Shown one piece after another: positions 36,184 through 48,987 of a stretch of 64,000 nucleotides of DNA. Position 1 is the first letter of the stretch; each line of letters opens with the position of its first letter. Location of the stretch: the NCBI GenBank assembly GCA_030340625.1, contig JAOPHQ010005460.1:1-64000 (forward strand), written 5' to 3'. The position numbers were made by a program, and so were the translations under genes. Under the pieces are notes generated by a model. The model worked only from the letters and a program-made list of their open reading frames with translations, was not told the origin of the DNA and searched no databases. The DNA comes from Merluccius polli (Eukaryota > Chordata > Actinopteri > Gadiformes > Merlucciidae).

Positions 36184-36483
36184 GTCTGCAGCTGTGTGCA
36201 GCCGGAGCACCGTCTGCACTCTCGTCTCGTCTCGGTTTTGGATCGGGTGATCAGTATCCCCCTGTGGGCTCCAGCTCGTGAGTGTGCTTTATCCAGGAAT
36301 CCCAGCCCAACTCTACTCTTCCCGTTTGAGTCTTCACCCAAGGCAAGCCTGAGTTCATGTGTCCCCCCTTACCCCACCACCACCACCTCCCCTCACACAA
36401 ACTCCACTCCCCTTCAGGATGAAGTCCCAGTCACCCCCACACCCTCTTCACCACCCTCTCTGTACCTCTCTCTCCCTCACTTT

Positions 36484-36485
<2 letters not shown>

Positions 36486-36563
<78 letters not shown>

Positions 36564-36600
36564 TCTCCCTCTCTCTCTCCCCCACTCCCTCTCTCATCCC
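36486..36600. repeat. (CT)n polypyrimidine microsatellite
   Basis: About 110 bases of almost pure CT dinucleotides upstream (5') of the egfl6 first exon. Confidence 0.96.
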
Positions 36601-36908
36601 CCTATCCCCCCCCCTCTCTCAGGGTCCTAAAGGCTACACTCTTCCCCAGAGATGAGGTGTCACTTTGTGAGCGGACACTGTGGCACATATACAGGGCTAA
36701 GCGGGGTCTTGTGATGGTGATGAAGGGTGCTTGTGGGGGTAGGGATTATATCTTGAGGGTGAAACCCGACACCAGAGCTGTTTGTCCTGATCATCAGAAC
36801 CAACCACCTTCAAGGTTCTATGTAGTGTGTGTGTGCGTGTGTGTGTGTGTGTGTGCATGTGTGTGCGTGTGAGAGAGACTGTTTGTGTGTGTGTGCATGT
36901 GCGTACGT

Positions 36909-36960
<52 letters not shown>

Positions 36961-37271
36961 ATGTGTTATCTGTCTTTGTCTCTGTGGATAATTAGCCGGA
37001 TCAGCTAATAGTGGAACTCAGACAAGCACAAGCCTGTCATTATCCACAGCCGTACTCTTTGATGTCCCATTTCTAATTATCATGTGAAGCCTGGCTTTCT
37101 GACACAGGCTAATTCCTGAGTTCACACCGATAAAAGTCTTTAATGAGCCCTAAAACCTTTAGAGTGAGCAGCAACATCTGGTCTGAGGTCTAGCTCTCCT
37201 GTTCTGTTGCGAGCAGGAGAGGGGATATTTCTGGGGATTCGTTTTCTCTGGAAAATCATTTGGGTGACTTG

Positions 37272-37498
<227 letters not shown>

Positions 37499-37793
37499 AT
37501 ACATTATTATCTAATATATGATATCATAATATATAAACTGTATAAAATATAAAATGAAAACCTGTTAACTTGTTATTATGTTTGTCTTTTTTTGCAGACT
37601 TATTTCGTAAAAAAAAAAAGAAGAAAAATAAGGACTTAAAAATGTATAACTGCAAAACCTATAGTAACGATGTCATACGCAACGAAAATGTCTATATGGT
37701 GTAACACCAAGATGTCATCCGAAATGACAGATCAGTTACGATAACATAAAGGAACAAATGTAAACACGCTGCTGCATTCCTTGGACTCACATG

Positions 37794-37824
<31 letters not shown>

Positions 37825-38723
37825 CATTAAGCAGCTCTGGGTCCATTGTGCAACCCTCCTGGGTCACCGCAACCTGACCAACACCACCAGACAATACGGC
37901 TGGCATCTCAAGCATAAGGGTTGAGTAATTAGGGTTAGCCGCCTATGAGGGCTGTGTGGTGGGACACTGACAGGCATACCTGTCATACCTGTCTGCCCCG
38001 CCGTCCTCCCATAACAATACTTTTTCCCGTAAATCTCCCGTATTCTTTTCGCTTTTGTGTTTTCATTTATATAATCACAGCATTTCACTTTCAACCAGGT
38101 ATCTGATTCTGACCACCTAATGGTAGTCACTTACTTAACGTAGGAACTAGTTCACCCAATCCTCATTACACTGATATTTAAAGCAAGTGGTTGCCAAGTG
38201 GTGATTTTAGGATTCACAGTACCCTTGTCTAAATGTAAGGGGTAGGCCTATGTGGACAGTGGTAGGGATGGTGGGACGGCGGAAAATATCCCTTATTTTT
38301 AAATCCAAATGTTGACAGCTGCTAGGTGAGTGAGTGGCTACCTGTGCCCCTTGATGACCCCATCATCCCCATCACAACAGCAGCCCCACCCCTCCTTCAG
38401 CAACGTCTTGCAGGTTATTCAAATATTGAATGGGCGTTTCAGGCTTTTCAACTGTTTGGCAGTTCCACTTTCTTCCACATGGGGGAGACATGATCAATGA
38501 ATCCGGTATGAACCCAGGCTGAAAGTTTCCCACACTACCTATATTAAAATAGATTAATCTTCGAGCCATTACATTTATTATATTTCATTGTAAAGTTGAA
38601 AAATGGGACGCTGAAGCGTTGCTCTTCATGTCTTGGTGTGTAACATTAAAACAAATTATGTTTCGGTAAATGCTGAATGTTAAGTTTGGTTCAATGAAAG
38701 CTTTAAGCTTTTATTTGTCGCCT

Positions 38724-38748
38724 ACGTGTCTCATGTCATGAGACACGT
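38724..38748. other. 11-bp hairpin with CACGTG
   Basis: ACGTGTCTCAT and ATGAGACACGT are exact reverse complements with a 3-nt loop. The right arm runs into a CACGTG E-box at 38743-38748. Intergenic. Confidence 0.85.
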
Positions 38749-39008
38749 GAAACCAGTGTGGGCTCATTTATTTCTCTAAAAGGCTACAGGAACATTACTG
38801 TTTTTAAAATGCGTTAATGCCATTTCCACATTTCTCAGCAAGTAGGTCTGACAACTTCCTGGAAACAACTTCTCTATTTGCAGTCTTCATTTTTGCACAT
38901 TACATTCAGTACTTGGATAGGGTAGATATTGCCCAATGCAGTTTATTAGCAGCTCTCCCTGAGTGTGTGGCGCTTGCTGGTCTATGCTGTGTGCCTTTGC
39001 ACCACAGG

Positions 39009-39045
39009 TGTGCAGCCTCACCCAGCCCCAGGGTGAGGCTGCACA
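39009..39045. other. 15-bp perfect hairpin
   Basis: TGTGCAGCCTCACCC and GGGTGAGGCTGCACA pair exactly around a 7-nt loop. It lies just outside the dispersed repeat copy at 39105-39372. Confidence 0.85.
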
Positions 39046-39104
39046 ATCCCACTGACTCGGGCCAAGCGAGGCTGCTTAAACCAGCCATCAACACACTCCA
39101 CAAC

Positions 39105-39372
39105 CATCATGTTGAGAGGACTCAAGAGAGTTGTAGGCCTACTGCTGTAAAATCCTACATCAACATAAATATACCGTAACCTAGACTAATGAAAACTTTG
39201 TGTGTCTGCAAACACAACAATGTGTGCACATAATGACAAACCATTTCACGATTAATTACTAAACAATGACCACAAAAACATGACTACCAACACAAAAACT
39301 AACATTATAATGCTCCCATGCATCCAAAATGGAGGCGGTCATTGCCATGTGAAGTTGCGATGTACAAGCCCT
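39105..39372 (-). repeat. Dispersed repeat, copy 2 (inverted)
   Basis: Reverse-complement match to 1008-1300, sharing ordered blocks such as CACATGGCAATGAC, GTCATTGTTTAGTAATTAAT (as read on the copy-1 strand, with differences) and GAGTCCTCTCAAC. The two copies differ by substitutions and short indels, so the family is not recent. Confidence 0.8.
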
Positions 39373-40567
39373 GCACACTTTGGCCCACTCAACAGTGAGT
39401 GACTCTTTGACTATAAAAGGCGAGGCTGTTTTGGAGTTATTTGGAAAGTCATGTACACAACCACATCCTGCTCAGAGTACAGACATGACAAGAGCGGTGC
39501 ACTTAATGTACTGGCGCTGTGGTAAACCCTGAAACAATGCTTTTTACCAAGACATGAAAGTTTGATGATTTGTGTGTGCATAAGGATTATTGCTGTTTGA
39601 AATAAACAACTCTGTATTATTTGTGGATATCTAATCAAAGTGTGTAAACGGTATGTTTTAGACTGTATCTAAAACACCCTTGTTATTATTCAAATTTTTT
39701 TTTGTGTTATTCTGCTCATTATTAATCTGCAAGAAAAAATAAAAAACATCATCATGATTTTTTTTGCGTTCCAACAGCGAGCATCGAAAACACAAAGCAA
39801 CAGACTTAATGTCTCTGTAATTCAATTTGAATCTCCCTGGGAAAGCGAGCTAAGGTCAGCTGACCAGCTGGGAAAGAGACCTGGCTGACCACTGCATTTA
39901 GAGATCTGACCTCTGAAAACATCCACCCGAAATGATTTTGGTTGAGCTTGTGCAAAACTAAGTGGAGTTTCCATCAAGGCAAATTGGAGATCCTCATACA
40001 CATGAAACTCAATGCATATTGCAATGCATTTCCTTTCGGAGGATTTGGCATTTGAGAAATGTGCTGAATCGGCTGCCACCGCCGCCTTGTCTGACATCCC
40101 TCATCTTCATGAAGGAAAAAAAAAAAAGCAAAGACAAATGACAAACTTCTCAGGCCTCGACTGTGAGTTAAACAGTTACTTTGTCAAATCTCTCTTGAGC
40201 CTCGGACCATTTTGTGCCCCTTCAAAAACACACGCACGCACGCACGCACACACATACAAACGTGCACGCCCACACGCACACACACAGACACACACACCCA
40301 CACCTTTAACTGACAAACAATGGGATTCTTTGGGCTCTAGGTGCCCTGTCTCGGAAGGCTGTGAGCCCAACAGGTAATAGATCATGGAGGAGGTGGTGCT
40401 ACGAGCTCCTCCAGCCACCCAGGTACTCCCTGGGGGGAGGTTATTCCCCCCCGCTGTCTGCGTGATCACACATGTCTTCAACATGCCTGGCAGGAACGGT
40501 GTAAACAACAGGCGTGTCACTGCTGCTGGTTACCTGCCTGTTCTTCACTCATGAATTAAACAGGAAT

Positions 40568-40690
40568 CTGAAGGGGGGAAGAAGGAGGGGTAGGAGCAGG
40601 AGAATGAGGAAGAGGGGAAGGAGGAGGGGGAGGATGATGAGGGAGGGGGAAGGAGGAGGGGGAGGATGATGAGGGAGGGGGAGAGGGAGG
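40568..40690. repeat. Polypurine tract with internal 33-bp duplication
   Basis: Nearly all G and A for about 120 bases, with clusters of G4-G5 (AGGAGGGGGAGGATGATG repeated in tandem). It is followed by a (CT)n run at about 40717-40752. It could form triplex or G-quadruplex DNA. Confidence 0.85.
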
Positions 40691-40711
40691 ACACACATAC
40701 ACAGACTCTCA

Positions 40712-40755
<44 letters not shown>

Positions 40756-42261
40756 CTCTCATGGAGGGTTAATGTACAATGGACGTCCATCACTTATTAA
40801 TGGGTTTTTAGTAAACACAGACAGATACGGCAGGTTTTGATAGCACTGTGCCTATACTGTCTGAGTCTGAGACACAGCTTGGACACTGGCCAATGCCGTC
40901 ATTCAACTCATGGTCAACTCATGGAGAATTTCTCGGGGTGCAGTTTACATTTGCACTGCAGTTCTGCAGTAGCATTTTAGGATATAAATATTACTATATG
41001 TATGTATATATATAACTATATACAGTATATTACCATATAAATACCAAGTAATCTTGTTCAGTTTTATAGGTGGAGTTATCTCTTACTATGTTAGTACCAC
41101 CATTTGCCACAGTACAGGACCTTCAGTACACAATGGATGCATTGTGATGCGTTGCCTACGCAGAACAATGTCCTGCGTGGGCAATGTGTGGCCCTGAGAC
41201 ATGACATAAAGGAGACCCAATTACTCTGGATTCTCTATTGTCTGTATAGCGAACTAATATAGCGGACTAATCCTTTCAAAATAGGTCCTTTGTACATTTA
41301 AACAATTATCCTTTTTAATAAAATGACAATTCACCATGGTTTTCAATGGTTTATACTGGTTTATAGGTTTTTGATTGTGGTTCACACATTCTAGACCTAT
41401 AAAAAGATCAGTTCAATGGCAAATCTTGCATGACATTGTGCTTTTGTTGTGCTACTATCATCAAAGGTTATATTATATAACACATTGCCATGTCATACCG
41501 TGATACCTGTATTTTAATAGTCTCATAAATAACTCCTTCACCGTCTGCCTTTGAATCTCTGGACTAAGGTTACCTTTTAACCTGGTGAGGAGACCCTCGA
41601 GGGACAGAGTTCAACCTGGGGGACCTCTAGGGTTCCACTACTAAATCCCAGGTGTTGAGGTAAGAGAAGAAAGAGAAGATAACATAACTTCATGTTCATG
41701 TACGGTCCATGGCTAACAAGACGATACATGCTTGCGTAGTGCAGCTCTGACTATGCTACTAAACCCTAAACCTGTTCTGTTTTTGGTGATTATGTGATCG
41801 TTGTGGTCATACGATATCACATATTTTATAAAATGTTGTACGCTGCTGAACCCTTCAACCAAATAAGATTAAAACCAAGAGGTTAATGTTATTTTGCAAA
41901 AGGTTTTGTATTGGGATTTGACTATAAACATGTTCCGTTTTTATTTGTATTCTTCTAATCGAGACATTTTCAACCGTCAACTGCAGCAAATATCTCAATT
42001 TGTTTTGCTGAAAATAATTACACAGCAAAGATAACAGTTAGTGTGACACAGTCATAGTGCTGGTGTCCATAATAGCACTGTTCAAAACAGGATGTGTTCA
42101 TGCAGTCCGACTGCAGTCGATAACGTTCTGGAATAGTCTAAAACCAACAGTTCACACCAGCAGTCTTGTAACCAAATTCATTTCCCCATGTAAACAGGGC
42201 AGAGGGCCGGGTAACTTTTAGTTCAATTGCCTCTTGATGATTTACAATAACTTTAACACAC

Positions 42262-42290
42262 ATGTGGTGCATCTTGAGTATGCACCACAT
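42262..42290. other. 11-bp perfect hairpin
   Basis: ATGTGGTGCAT and ATGCACCACAT pair around CTTGAGT. Intergenic, function unknown. Confidence 0.8.
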
Positions 42291-44438
42291 AACTGGTAAG
42301 AGCAGAACAGAAAACCAGGTCATACATAACAAAATGGCGGAAGTTTCATATCGCTAAAGTCACTAGACTCAACACACACACACAAGCACGCACACACACA
42401 CTTTGAATGAAAGCATCTGCAAAACAAAAGTAAAACATGGATAGGATAAATCCAATCACAGATGTGTTGTTTGTTACCTCGCCCAGCGTGGAACCTGCTG
42501 AAAACCACTTCCACTTGCATGCCTTGCTGTAGGGCGCTTCTTCCTGACTGAACAGAAACAAGGGTTTTTGTTTTTTTCTTTCGCACAATGAAGTACAGTG
42601 CACAGAGTACAGTGAAGTGAATATGCTTTGACTGAAGTGGAACATGTGCACAGTATTTGGCATGAGTGTTGGAATATGTTAGCATATTATGCAGTTAGGA
42701 GAGGTGAAATCTGGTTCTCCCAATATTCAGCACTGGACTAGCAGGTGGTAGTCGTGTGAGACCATCCTGATATTAACCTTTTGTGTTTTAGCAACTGAAT
42801 TACAAATATGGCCGTGGCCTTAGGTTGTTCAAAAAACGTGATCACAGTGATGCTTGTGAACTTGCTGAGTCCGGTTGGAAGTAAAGAAAAAACATATTGC
42901 GATCTGAGAAAAGATTAATCATGGGTCCGTAATTAATCATATCACGTTATTTCTGTATCCGTACGGACCCATAGATAATGTTATGAGCAACAGCTGTGTT
43001 TTTCCTCCTGAAAAAAGGGCACTATGTCTTGTCACTCAAAGGTCAATAGAATTTAAAGCAGAAGGCATTGCTTTCATTTCCCTTAATTTACATCAAATGA
43101 ATGTGTAACTTACTAAACAATCCTGACCTAATCTTTACATATTTCATAAAACACTAATAATTTGTGTAAAATATTTGTTCTAAGACAATCTGGAAACACA
43201 GGTAAGAAGTAAAAAGCGTACATAAAGCGAACGCGGCCCGGAGATATGTGTCTTTGCTGCACGCCAACATGTGGCGATGCTATTCAGGAAGCTTGAGGAG
43301 GAGAAGTGTGTGCTGCTGACAGAATCATGTGATAGCAGCAGTTCACTTTACACCTGATAATACAGCATCAACACCTTCTTCTCAGTTCAAAATGTTCATG
43401 TTTCAACTCAAGCTGACCCTGTGGGAAGAAAAGTGTTTAAATAATACCACGGTCTTATTGACAGTCTTTTACACGTATCCCTTAGCATAAGTTAGCAACC
43501 CTTGTGTAGTTGCCACATCTCTCTATTCGGCTTTATCGCTGTAAATCTGCGATGTTTCACTTGTGTAGACTTGTGAGCTGCTCACCCGCTCCGCACCTCG
43601 CCCTCTCTGTTTCTCTCTCTTTCACCGGAGCACACTAATACCTCACATTTTGTCGGCCCTGTTCTTGCTTCCTGTGTGCACAGCAGCTTCAGAAATTCAC
43701 ATGCTTGCTTTTGCAGTTTGGTCTAGATGGTTGCTTCATTTGTGCAGTGCTGTGTGTGTTTGTGTGTGTGTTCAAATGCTTTTTGAGCCTTAGAACTGAG
43801 AAGATGTCTAATTGGAAAAGATAAATTCTTGGAAGTCAAAAATACATTCAAATATCAATATCTCTGGTTTATATTCCCCAGATCTGTCTCTTTTAGAAAG
43901 CAGAGCCTGTCATCAAACTGCACTTAAGAGGCTTAACATCTATAGGTGTGGAAGTTTAACTGATTTATTATTCATATCATGTCACGCTTGTCTAGGACTG
44001 AGTCCATTACAGAGGCCCCAGGGAAAGGTCTGTCTATCTGAGCTCAACTGTGTGTCTATGCTTCTCTCGTCATGCATCAGTTAGTATTGGTGAGGTTTGT
44101 CGAATGACTTGTTGGCACTGTGTGAGCCACTAGACTGCGGGAGACCGAGCTCATTGTAACCTCATCGATCCCGCTCACCTTCCAGTCACTCCTTTAGGAA
44201 CAATCCACAAAGTGTATTTGTTTTTCAAACCCCCGGGTTGAAACAAAACCACAAAAATATATTTATTTCTAACATGGCGGCTGTAGTGAAGTCATTGAGA
44301 CAGATTCTTGGTTTTACCATGAGATATTTTTCTTGACTATTAACACATAAATAAACAAAGGACATAGTGTCCCCTCATCTTATCATTTAGTAGTATATGT
44401 ATATGCATGTGTAGTATAAGTATATGCATGTGTGTGTC

Positions 44439-44489
<51 letters not shown>

Positions 44490-44499
44490 TATGTATGTA

Positions 44500-44692
44500 T
44501 ATATGTGGGTGTGCATTGCATGACTGTGTATAATATATGTGTGTATAGGTGTGCCTTGCCATTTTATTGTTAATGTTATCCTCTATTGTGTAGCATAGCA
44601 TTTTCTGAATACTATTTTGCTCCTGCTTGTCTTAACTTATTTCATTCAGCTGCTACTGGAAAGCTTGAATTTCTTTGGGATAAATAAAGTAT
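44500..44692 (+). mobile_element. 3' tail of a LINE-like repeat
   Basis: Ends in GAATTTCTTTGGGATAAATAAAGTA, read as TTTGGGATAAATAAAGTA plus ATTTATC, the same style of tail as at 33797 on the other strand. Only the last ~60 bases are recognisable; the 5' limit is a guess. Confidence 0.5.
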
Positions 44693-45947
44693 TTATCATC
44701 AAATATTTCAGTTAAAATAGTGAACAAAAAGACCCTAAACCGCTGCCGAGAAAACAAGAAGTAAGACCAGGACGTGAAGCTCTGAAGCTTAATGCAGCAA
44801 CACAGAGACACAAAGACGTTGTTTCGCCACACACACACACACACACACTCCATGCTCGCTTCCTCCGCTACTTACTGAGAGCAGTAAAAATAACCGAGAG
44901 GAACTAGTCTGGCCTCAACCCTGTAGGGCTTCCTGTTCCAAGGGCCCTCTGTTCTCAGAGTATGGTCTTACAGGAATGCGGTTGTGCTAACGGTTTAAAG
45001 TATGGACTGTAATCTGTTATTGATTGGTACAAATCTAAGGTCACTTAGCAATTTTCTTGGGCGGGCGTCAACTTCAACACCCACACAGTAAACTACCACC
45101 CTTGTGTGGAGTATACAAAAATGCCTACCTGCAGGTGTCGTTGGACAACATGCTTAACCCTACACCTGCTGCTTAATTAACTGCATAAAACAAGATCACT
45201 ACTTTGCTTTGGATGAAAGTGTCTGCCAAATTAGTTTGAGTGCCATGTTAATGCATGCATAGATAGTATAATTCCGTGTGCAACTAGCCTTCCCCTGGTT
45301 ATAAGTTGAAATAATCATGTACTCCAAGAGGAAGTGAATGAGGACACACAGGAGGCAAGTCATTCCCTCAGCACAGCTGGTTACAAACCCACTGCCGTTT
45401 GTTAGGACATTGGGCAAGCGGCAAGTTATCCACCCCACCCAACATAATGTGGTTTGGCTTATCAGGTTTCCCAATTAGTGTTCACACCCACCACACAGGT
45501 CTTGTTATGTTGCAGCTCGCCTACACAAGAGTACGCAACGCTGCCGTCTTATTAAAAACCATAACCCTAGGGCAGACTTTTCTGAACACCAAGACGGCCA
45601 AAAAAAAAAAAAAAAAAAAAAAGAAAAGAAAATGCACCACAGGCACAAAATGAGGTTTACATTTTATTATTATTATCCAAATTGCATAACAGATTCTGCA
45701 TCCACATGGTTGACATTACACAAAAGTAGAGTTGAAGGCATTCAGATTCAGTTGGCTGGGATGCAATAGACTATTTTGTTGTTTTTAAAGCCTGGGGAAG
45801 AGTTGACACGAGTCCACGATGACGACATCAGTTCCTGATTGCGAGTGGAAGCAGTTTCTGCCTCCCCCTTTATAGCAAGTGAAGACCTTGACGTGCTGCT
45901 GCTGCTGGTCATGCAGAAATGTACAGAGCATTATGTGGAGGGGGGCC

Positions 45948-46028
45948 TCATGTCGACGCCTTCTCCTGTTCAATAACTGCCAAGAAAAAAATAAATAAAT
46001 CAATCATCAATTAACGAGTTTGAGCTAC

Positions 46029-46059
<31 letters not shown>

Positions 46060-46186
46060 ACACGCCTTAATGGGTGCAGGACCGACCTTCTTTGGTGGGC
46101 AGCGGGTTCTTCTCCTGGGTCTTGGTCGGCTTCAACACCGCTCTGTCAAAGTTGGTGACTTCGGCCAGGTCTGGTTTGTCTCCCAT
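45948..46186 (-). CDS. tmsb4x: Thymosin beta (beta-4-like), actin-monomer-binding peptide
   Basis: Beta-thymosins are cytoplasmic peptides of 40-44 residues that sequester G-actin. Two coding exons, 46087-46186 and 45948-45976, give 42 aa: start MGDKPDLAEVTNFD, then the near-invariant TQEKNPLPTKE, and end VIEQEKAST. A non-coding first exon ends with a donor at 46741-46747. The actin-binding motif, LKKTET in most family members, reads LKPTKT here. The symbol is given by synteny with egfl6 and tlr7/8, as in human TMSB4X; it could be a lineage-specific paralogue. Confidence 0.88.
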
Positions 46187-46746
46187 ATTTGCTTGTGCTG
46201 TAGAGATAAGGAAAACATTTGTTTTTAAAACTTTGCACAAAAAAAAAAAATAAAAAAAAAAGTTAAGTGGACTGCACTGAGACGCATGAACGTCAGTGGA
46301 CGCCACGTCCAGCGGACCACATCTCATGGAGAACCGCGTGCATAGTGAATGCGCACCGCGGGCATTTCCTCTGCGCTCAGGGCCGAGGAGGCAGAAAGAG
46401 GAGGGGAGAGAGAGAAAAAAAAAGCCATTTCCGCGTCGACTCAACCCAAGTCACCAACGCCCTGGTCCGCAACTCAACACGGACTCACCCAAACTAAACC
46501 CAACCCAACTATGACCGTTTGACGCTCAACATCATTTTACTGCCAGAATCAAGAGACCAGCGGCACGTCGCACAACACCGTTACTGTAGACAGTTATAGG
46601 AGTACATGCTTCACCAATGCTGGTGTGACTAGTTAAAAACCAGCCAGCCTCAGTGGTCAGTCAGTCACTTACCAGTCAGTGAGGCTGAAACAAACGCAGC
46701 CCACTCACCAACGTATTTCTAAATACAATGAAAACAATGCGCTTAC

Positions 46747-46857
46747 CAGAGTTGTCGCTAAAGGCTGCGTTTCAATCCTGTGGCAGGGTGCAGTGTCGGC
46801 TGGGAGGCGCTTCACCGCATAAATACCGCACGGTATGCAAATCAGGCCGTGACGTCA
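46747..46857 (-). promoter_or_regulatory. tmsb4x: Thymosin gene promoter: TATA, octamer, CRE
   Basis: On the minus strand, TATTTATG (46818-46825) lies about 30-70 bases before the presumed non-coding exon that ends at 46747. Just upstream are an octamer ATGCAAAT (46835-46842, read on +) and a full palindromic CRE TGACGTCA (46850-46857). The three sites sit within 40 bases, in the usual order for a strong regulated promoter. Confidence 0.65.
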
Positions 46858-47089
46858 CGCCCAGGGTGGACCGACCCTTTTTTTGCGCGACATGACAAAA
46901 CCGTCCAGCCTATCAGCCCAACCCAAAAAATTCAGTCATGTTATGGACCTCGCAGAAACACAAGAGAACACCAATGTAAAACCAACATGCGTAATCACAC
47001 TAATGCCGTGTGTAGGTAGTAAAAGTAGTATTTAGTTATTATTAACAACCTACCAGACTATTATTATTATTATTATTGACTGTTATTAA

Positions 47090-47509
47090 AGGCGATTGCA
47101 ACGAGCAGGTGGACAACTACAAATATCTGGGTATTGTTCTTGATCAAAAAGCAGTGCTTTATACGCCATGCAGATGCCATCTAAAAAAAAAGTGCAACAG
47201 CATATTTTCTTTCTGAGAAAAATGTTGCAATGATGATGACACTTTTTTGAACTTTCTAAAGTGTTATTGAATTAATTTTAACTTTCTGTATCATATAGCC
47301 TGGAAATCCCAACGTATCCAATAAGCCTCATTCTAGTGGCAAGCAAGGCCTGACTCTCTGGAGCGAGTCAGGCCCAGCTCATGGAAATTTACGACAAGCT
47401 TAGGATGGCTAACGCCATGTTGGATTTAGTATGATCACCCCCTGCAGAAGGAGTCTGAGCTCTTTCAGGGTGCCTGCCAGGAGGACTAAGAGACATAAGG
47501 TCTCCTTTG
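47090..47509 (+). mobile_element. LINE reverse-transcriptase 3' fragment, left part (interrupted)
   Basis: The frame starting at 47103 reads EQVDNYKYLGIVLDQK, a conserved block of fish non-LTR retrotransposon ORF2 proteins, and later stops and frame breaks appear. The C-terminal coding end continues after the LTR element at 56334. Removing the LTR element and one 4-bp duplication makes KVSF run into VSVAIDRLNKK and a stop. So this old LINE copy was the target of the LTR insertion. Confidence 0.8.
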
Positions 47510-48748
47510 TGTAGCGCCCTGCTATAAATGATGTTATTTTATGTGTTTAGGTTTACAAATATTCATGGTCTGTGAATATCGTTGACAATTATGACAGTTC
47601 TTTTGTTTATTTAAGTAACCAGGTATCAATCTGTTATTAGCCAATCAGTGCCTGTCAGAGTGTCAACTACCTACCGGATTCGGAAGGGGGTGGGACTAAA
47701 AAAAAGAGAGGAGACGAGGACAAAGCGTGACACCATGTAAAAGTAGTTGCAAGCTATTTAAAACCGTTTAATGTTAATATTGTTACCGAAACCTTAAACC
47801 GGAGGGTCTAGTTGTGTGTTTCCGGTAGTGGATGTGGAGGTGAGCGAGTTTGGAGTTGTTTCAGCCGGGGAGGTGTATGGTGTTCGAGACGCCATTGTCG
47901 TTGTGGGTAGAGCTAGAGTTAGCCTCGTCCCTGCTAGCTGGAAGGAGATCGCGTGTGTGCGAGGGAGGAATAATTGGCGCCGAGTTTCCTGAGTGAGTAT
48001 GAGTACTAGTTGAACTGATAACCATATGAAAATATATGAGAACGAACAGTGAGTTTATTAGTGTTTGAATGTATGCTTAGTGTATCTACGACCTACATGC
48101 CGGCCTGCCGCTGATCTGCTGCGGCTGTAGAGGGTGCTCAGGATCCCGCTGTCGTCGGAGAAACGGCTGCTGCACGAGGACGTGTCAGCAGGACTAGTGT
48201 CTCCATCTCCTTTCACCTTACTCCTCGTAGCCGAGGGTTTGAGGGAACTGTGGTTATCCGTGAGTACTGAGAAACTCTTTCACAAGGATACATGAGCTCC
48301 AACTCAACATGCGCGCCAACGATATGGTACCATAACTGACTTACAAAACCCCGGGGTATTTATGTTTTTTATTTTATGAACTCGAAAGGTTACTATGTCA
48401 AACAAATAGGGTGATTGCCTATAGTTTCTTTTTGTGTAATAAACATTGCAACGTGTATTTGCAGTCACAAATGTTTATTTGAATGTGTTGTTATTAGGGC
48501 TATAGTGTGTTAAAGGTACATGCATGGGAGTATTAAAGTTCACAATAACAATGTAGCTATAAAATAAGCTAACCAGGCCTCTCTGTACTCTAGGCGGAGT
48601 CATACGCTGTAGTCAAGTAAACACATTAAAAGGTTGATATTTTCGTGGACTCCCTCCAATTCAGCTCCCATGCTCGAGGTGTCATCAGGTATAAGGGGTT
48701 TTACCATGACAATGCTGTAATGAAACAGGGTTGGTTGGGAAGGCTACA
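47510..48748 (+). repeat. 5' LTR, about 1239 bp
   Basis: Starts TGTAGCGCCCTGC and ends GGCTACA (TG...CA). It matches 55095-56333 at a constant offset of about 7585. AATAAA occurs at 48438-48443 and is the likely poly(A) signal of the R region. TATAAAT occurs at 47523 and TATTTAAAA near 47755; which, if either, is the promoter is unknown. Confidence 0.97.
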
Positions 48749-48750
48749 CG

Positions 48751-48768
48751 TGGGGGCTCGTCCGGGAT
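48751..48768 (+). other. Primer-binding site complementary to tRNA-Pro
   Basis: TGGGGGCTCGTCCGGGAT lies 2 bases after the 5' LTR. It is the complement of the 3' 18 bases of vertebrate tRNA-Pro, the same primer site used by murine-leukaemia-type gammaretroviruses. Confidence 0.95.
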
Positions 48769-48987
48769 TTTACATTGTTTACTGTTTTCTGTATTTGTGA
48801 GCAAAGTAAAAGTGAAAAAAAAACAAAAACAAAAAAAATATATATATATAAAAAAAAAAAAAAAAAAAATAAATAAAGTTAACGCTAACTGAAGTAGCTA
48901 TAGCCCTGTAGCCACTACATTTTTTTTTAAGTGTGTATTTTTGTGACTGGTTTTTGTAAAGCTAAAAAAACAACAACAACAACAACC

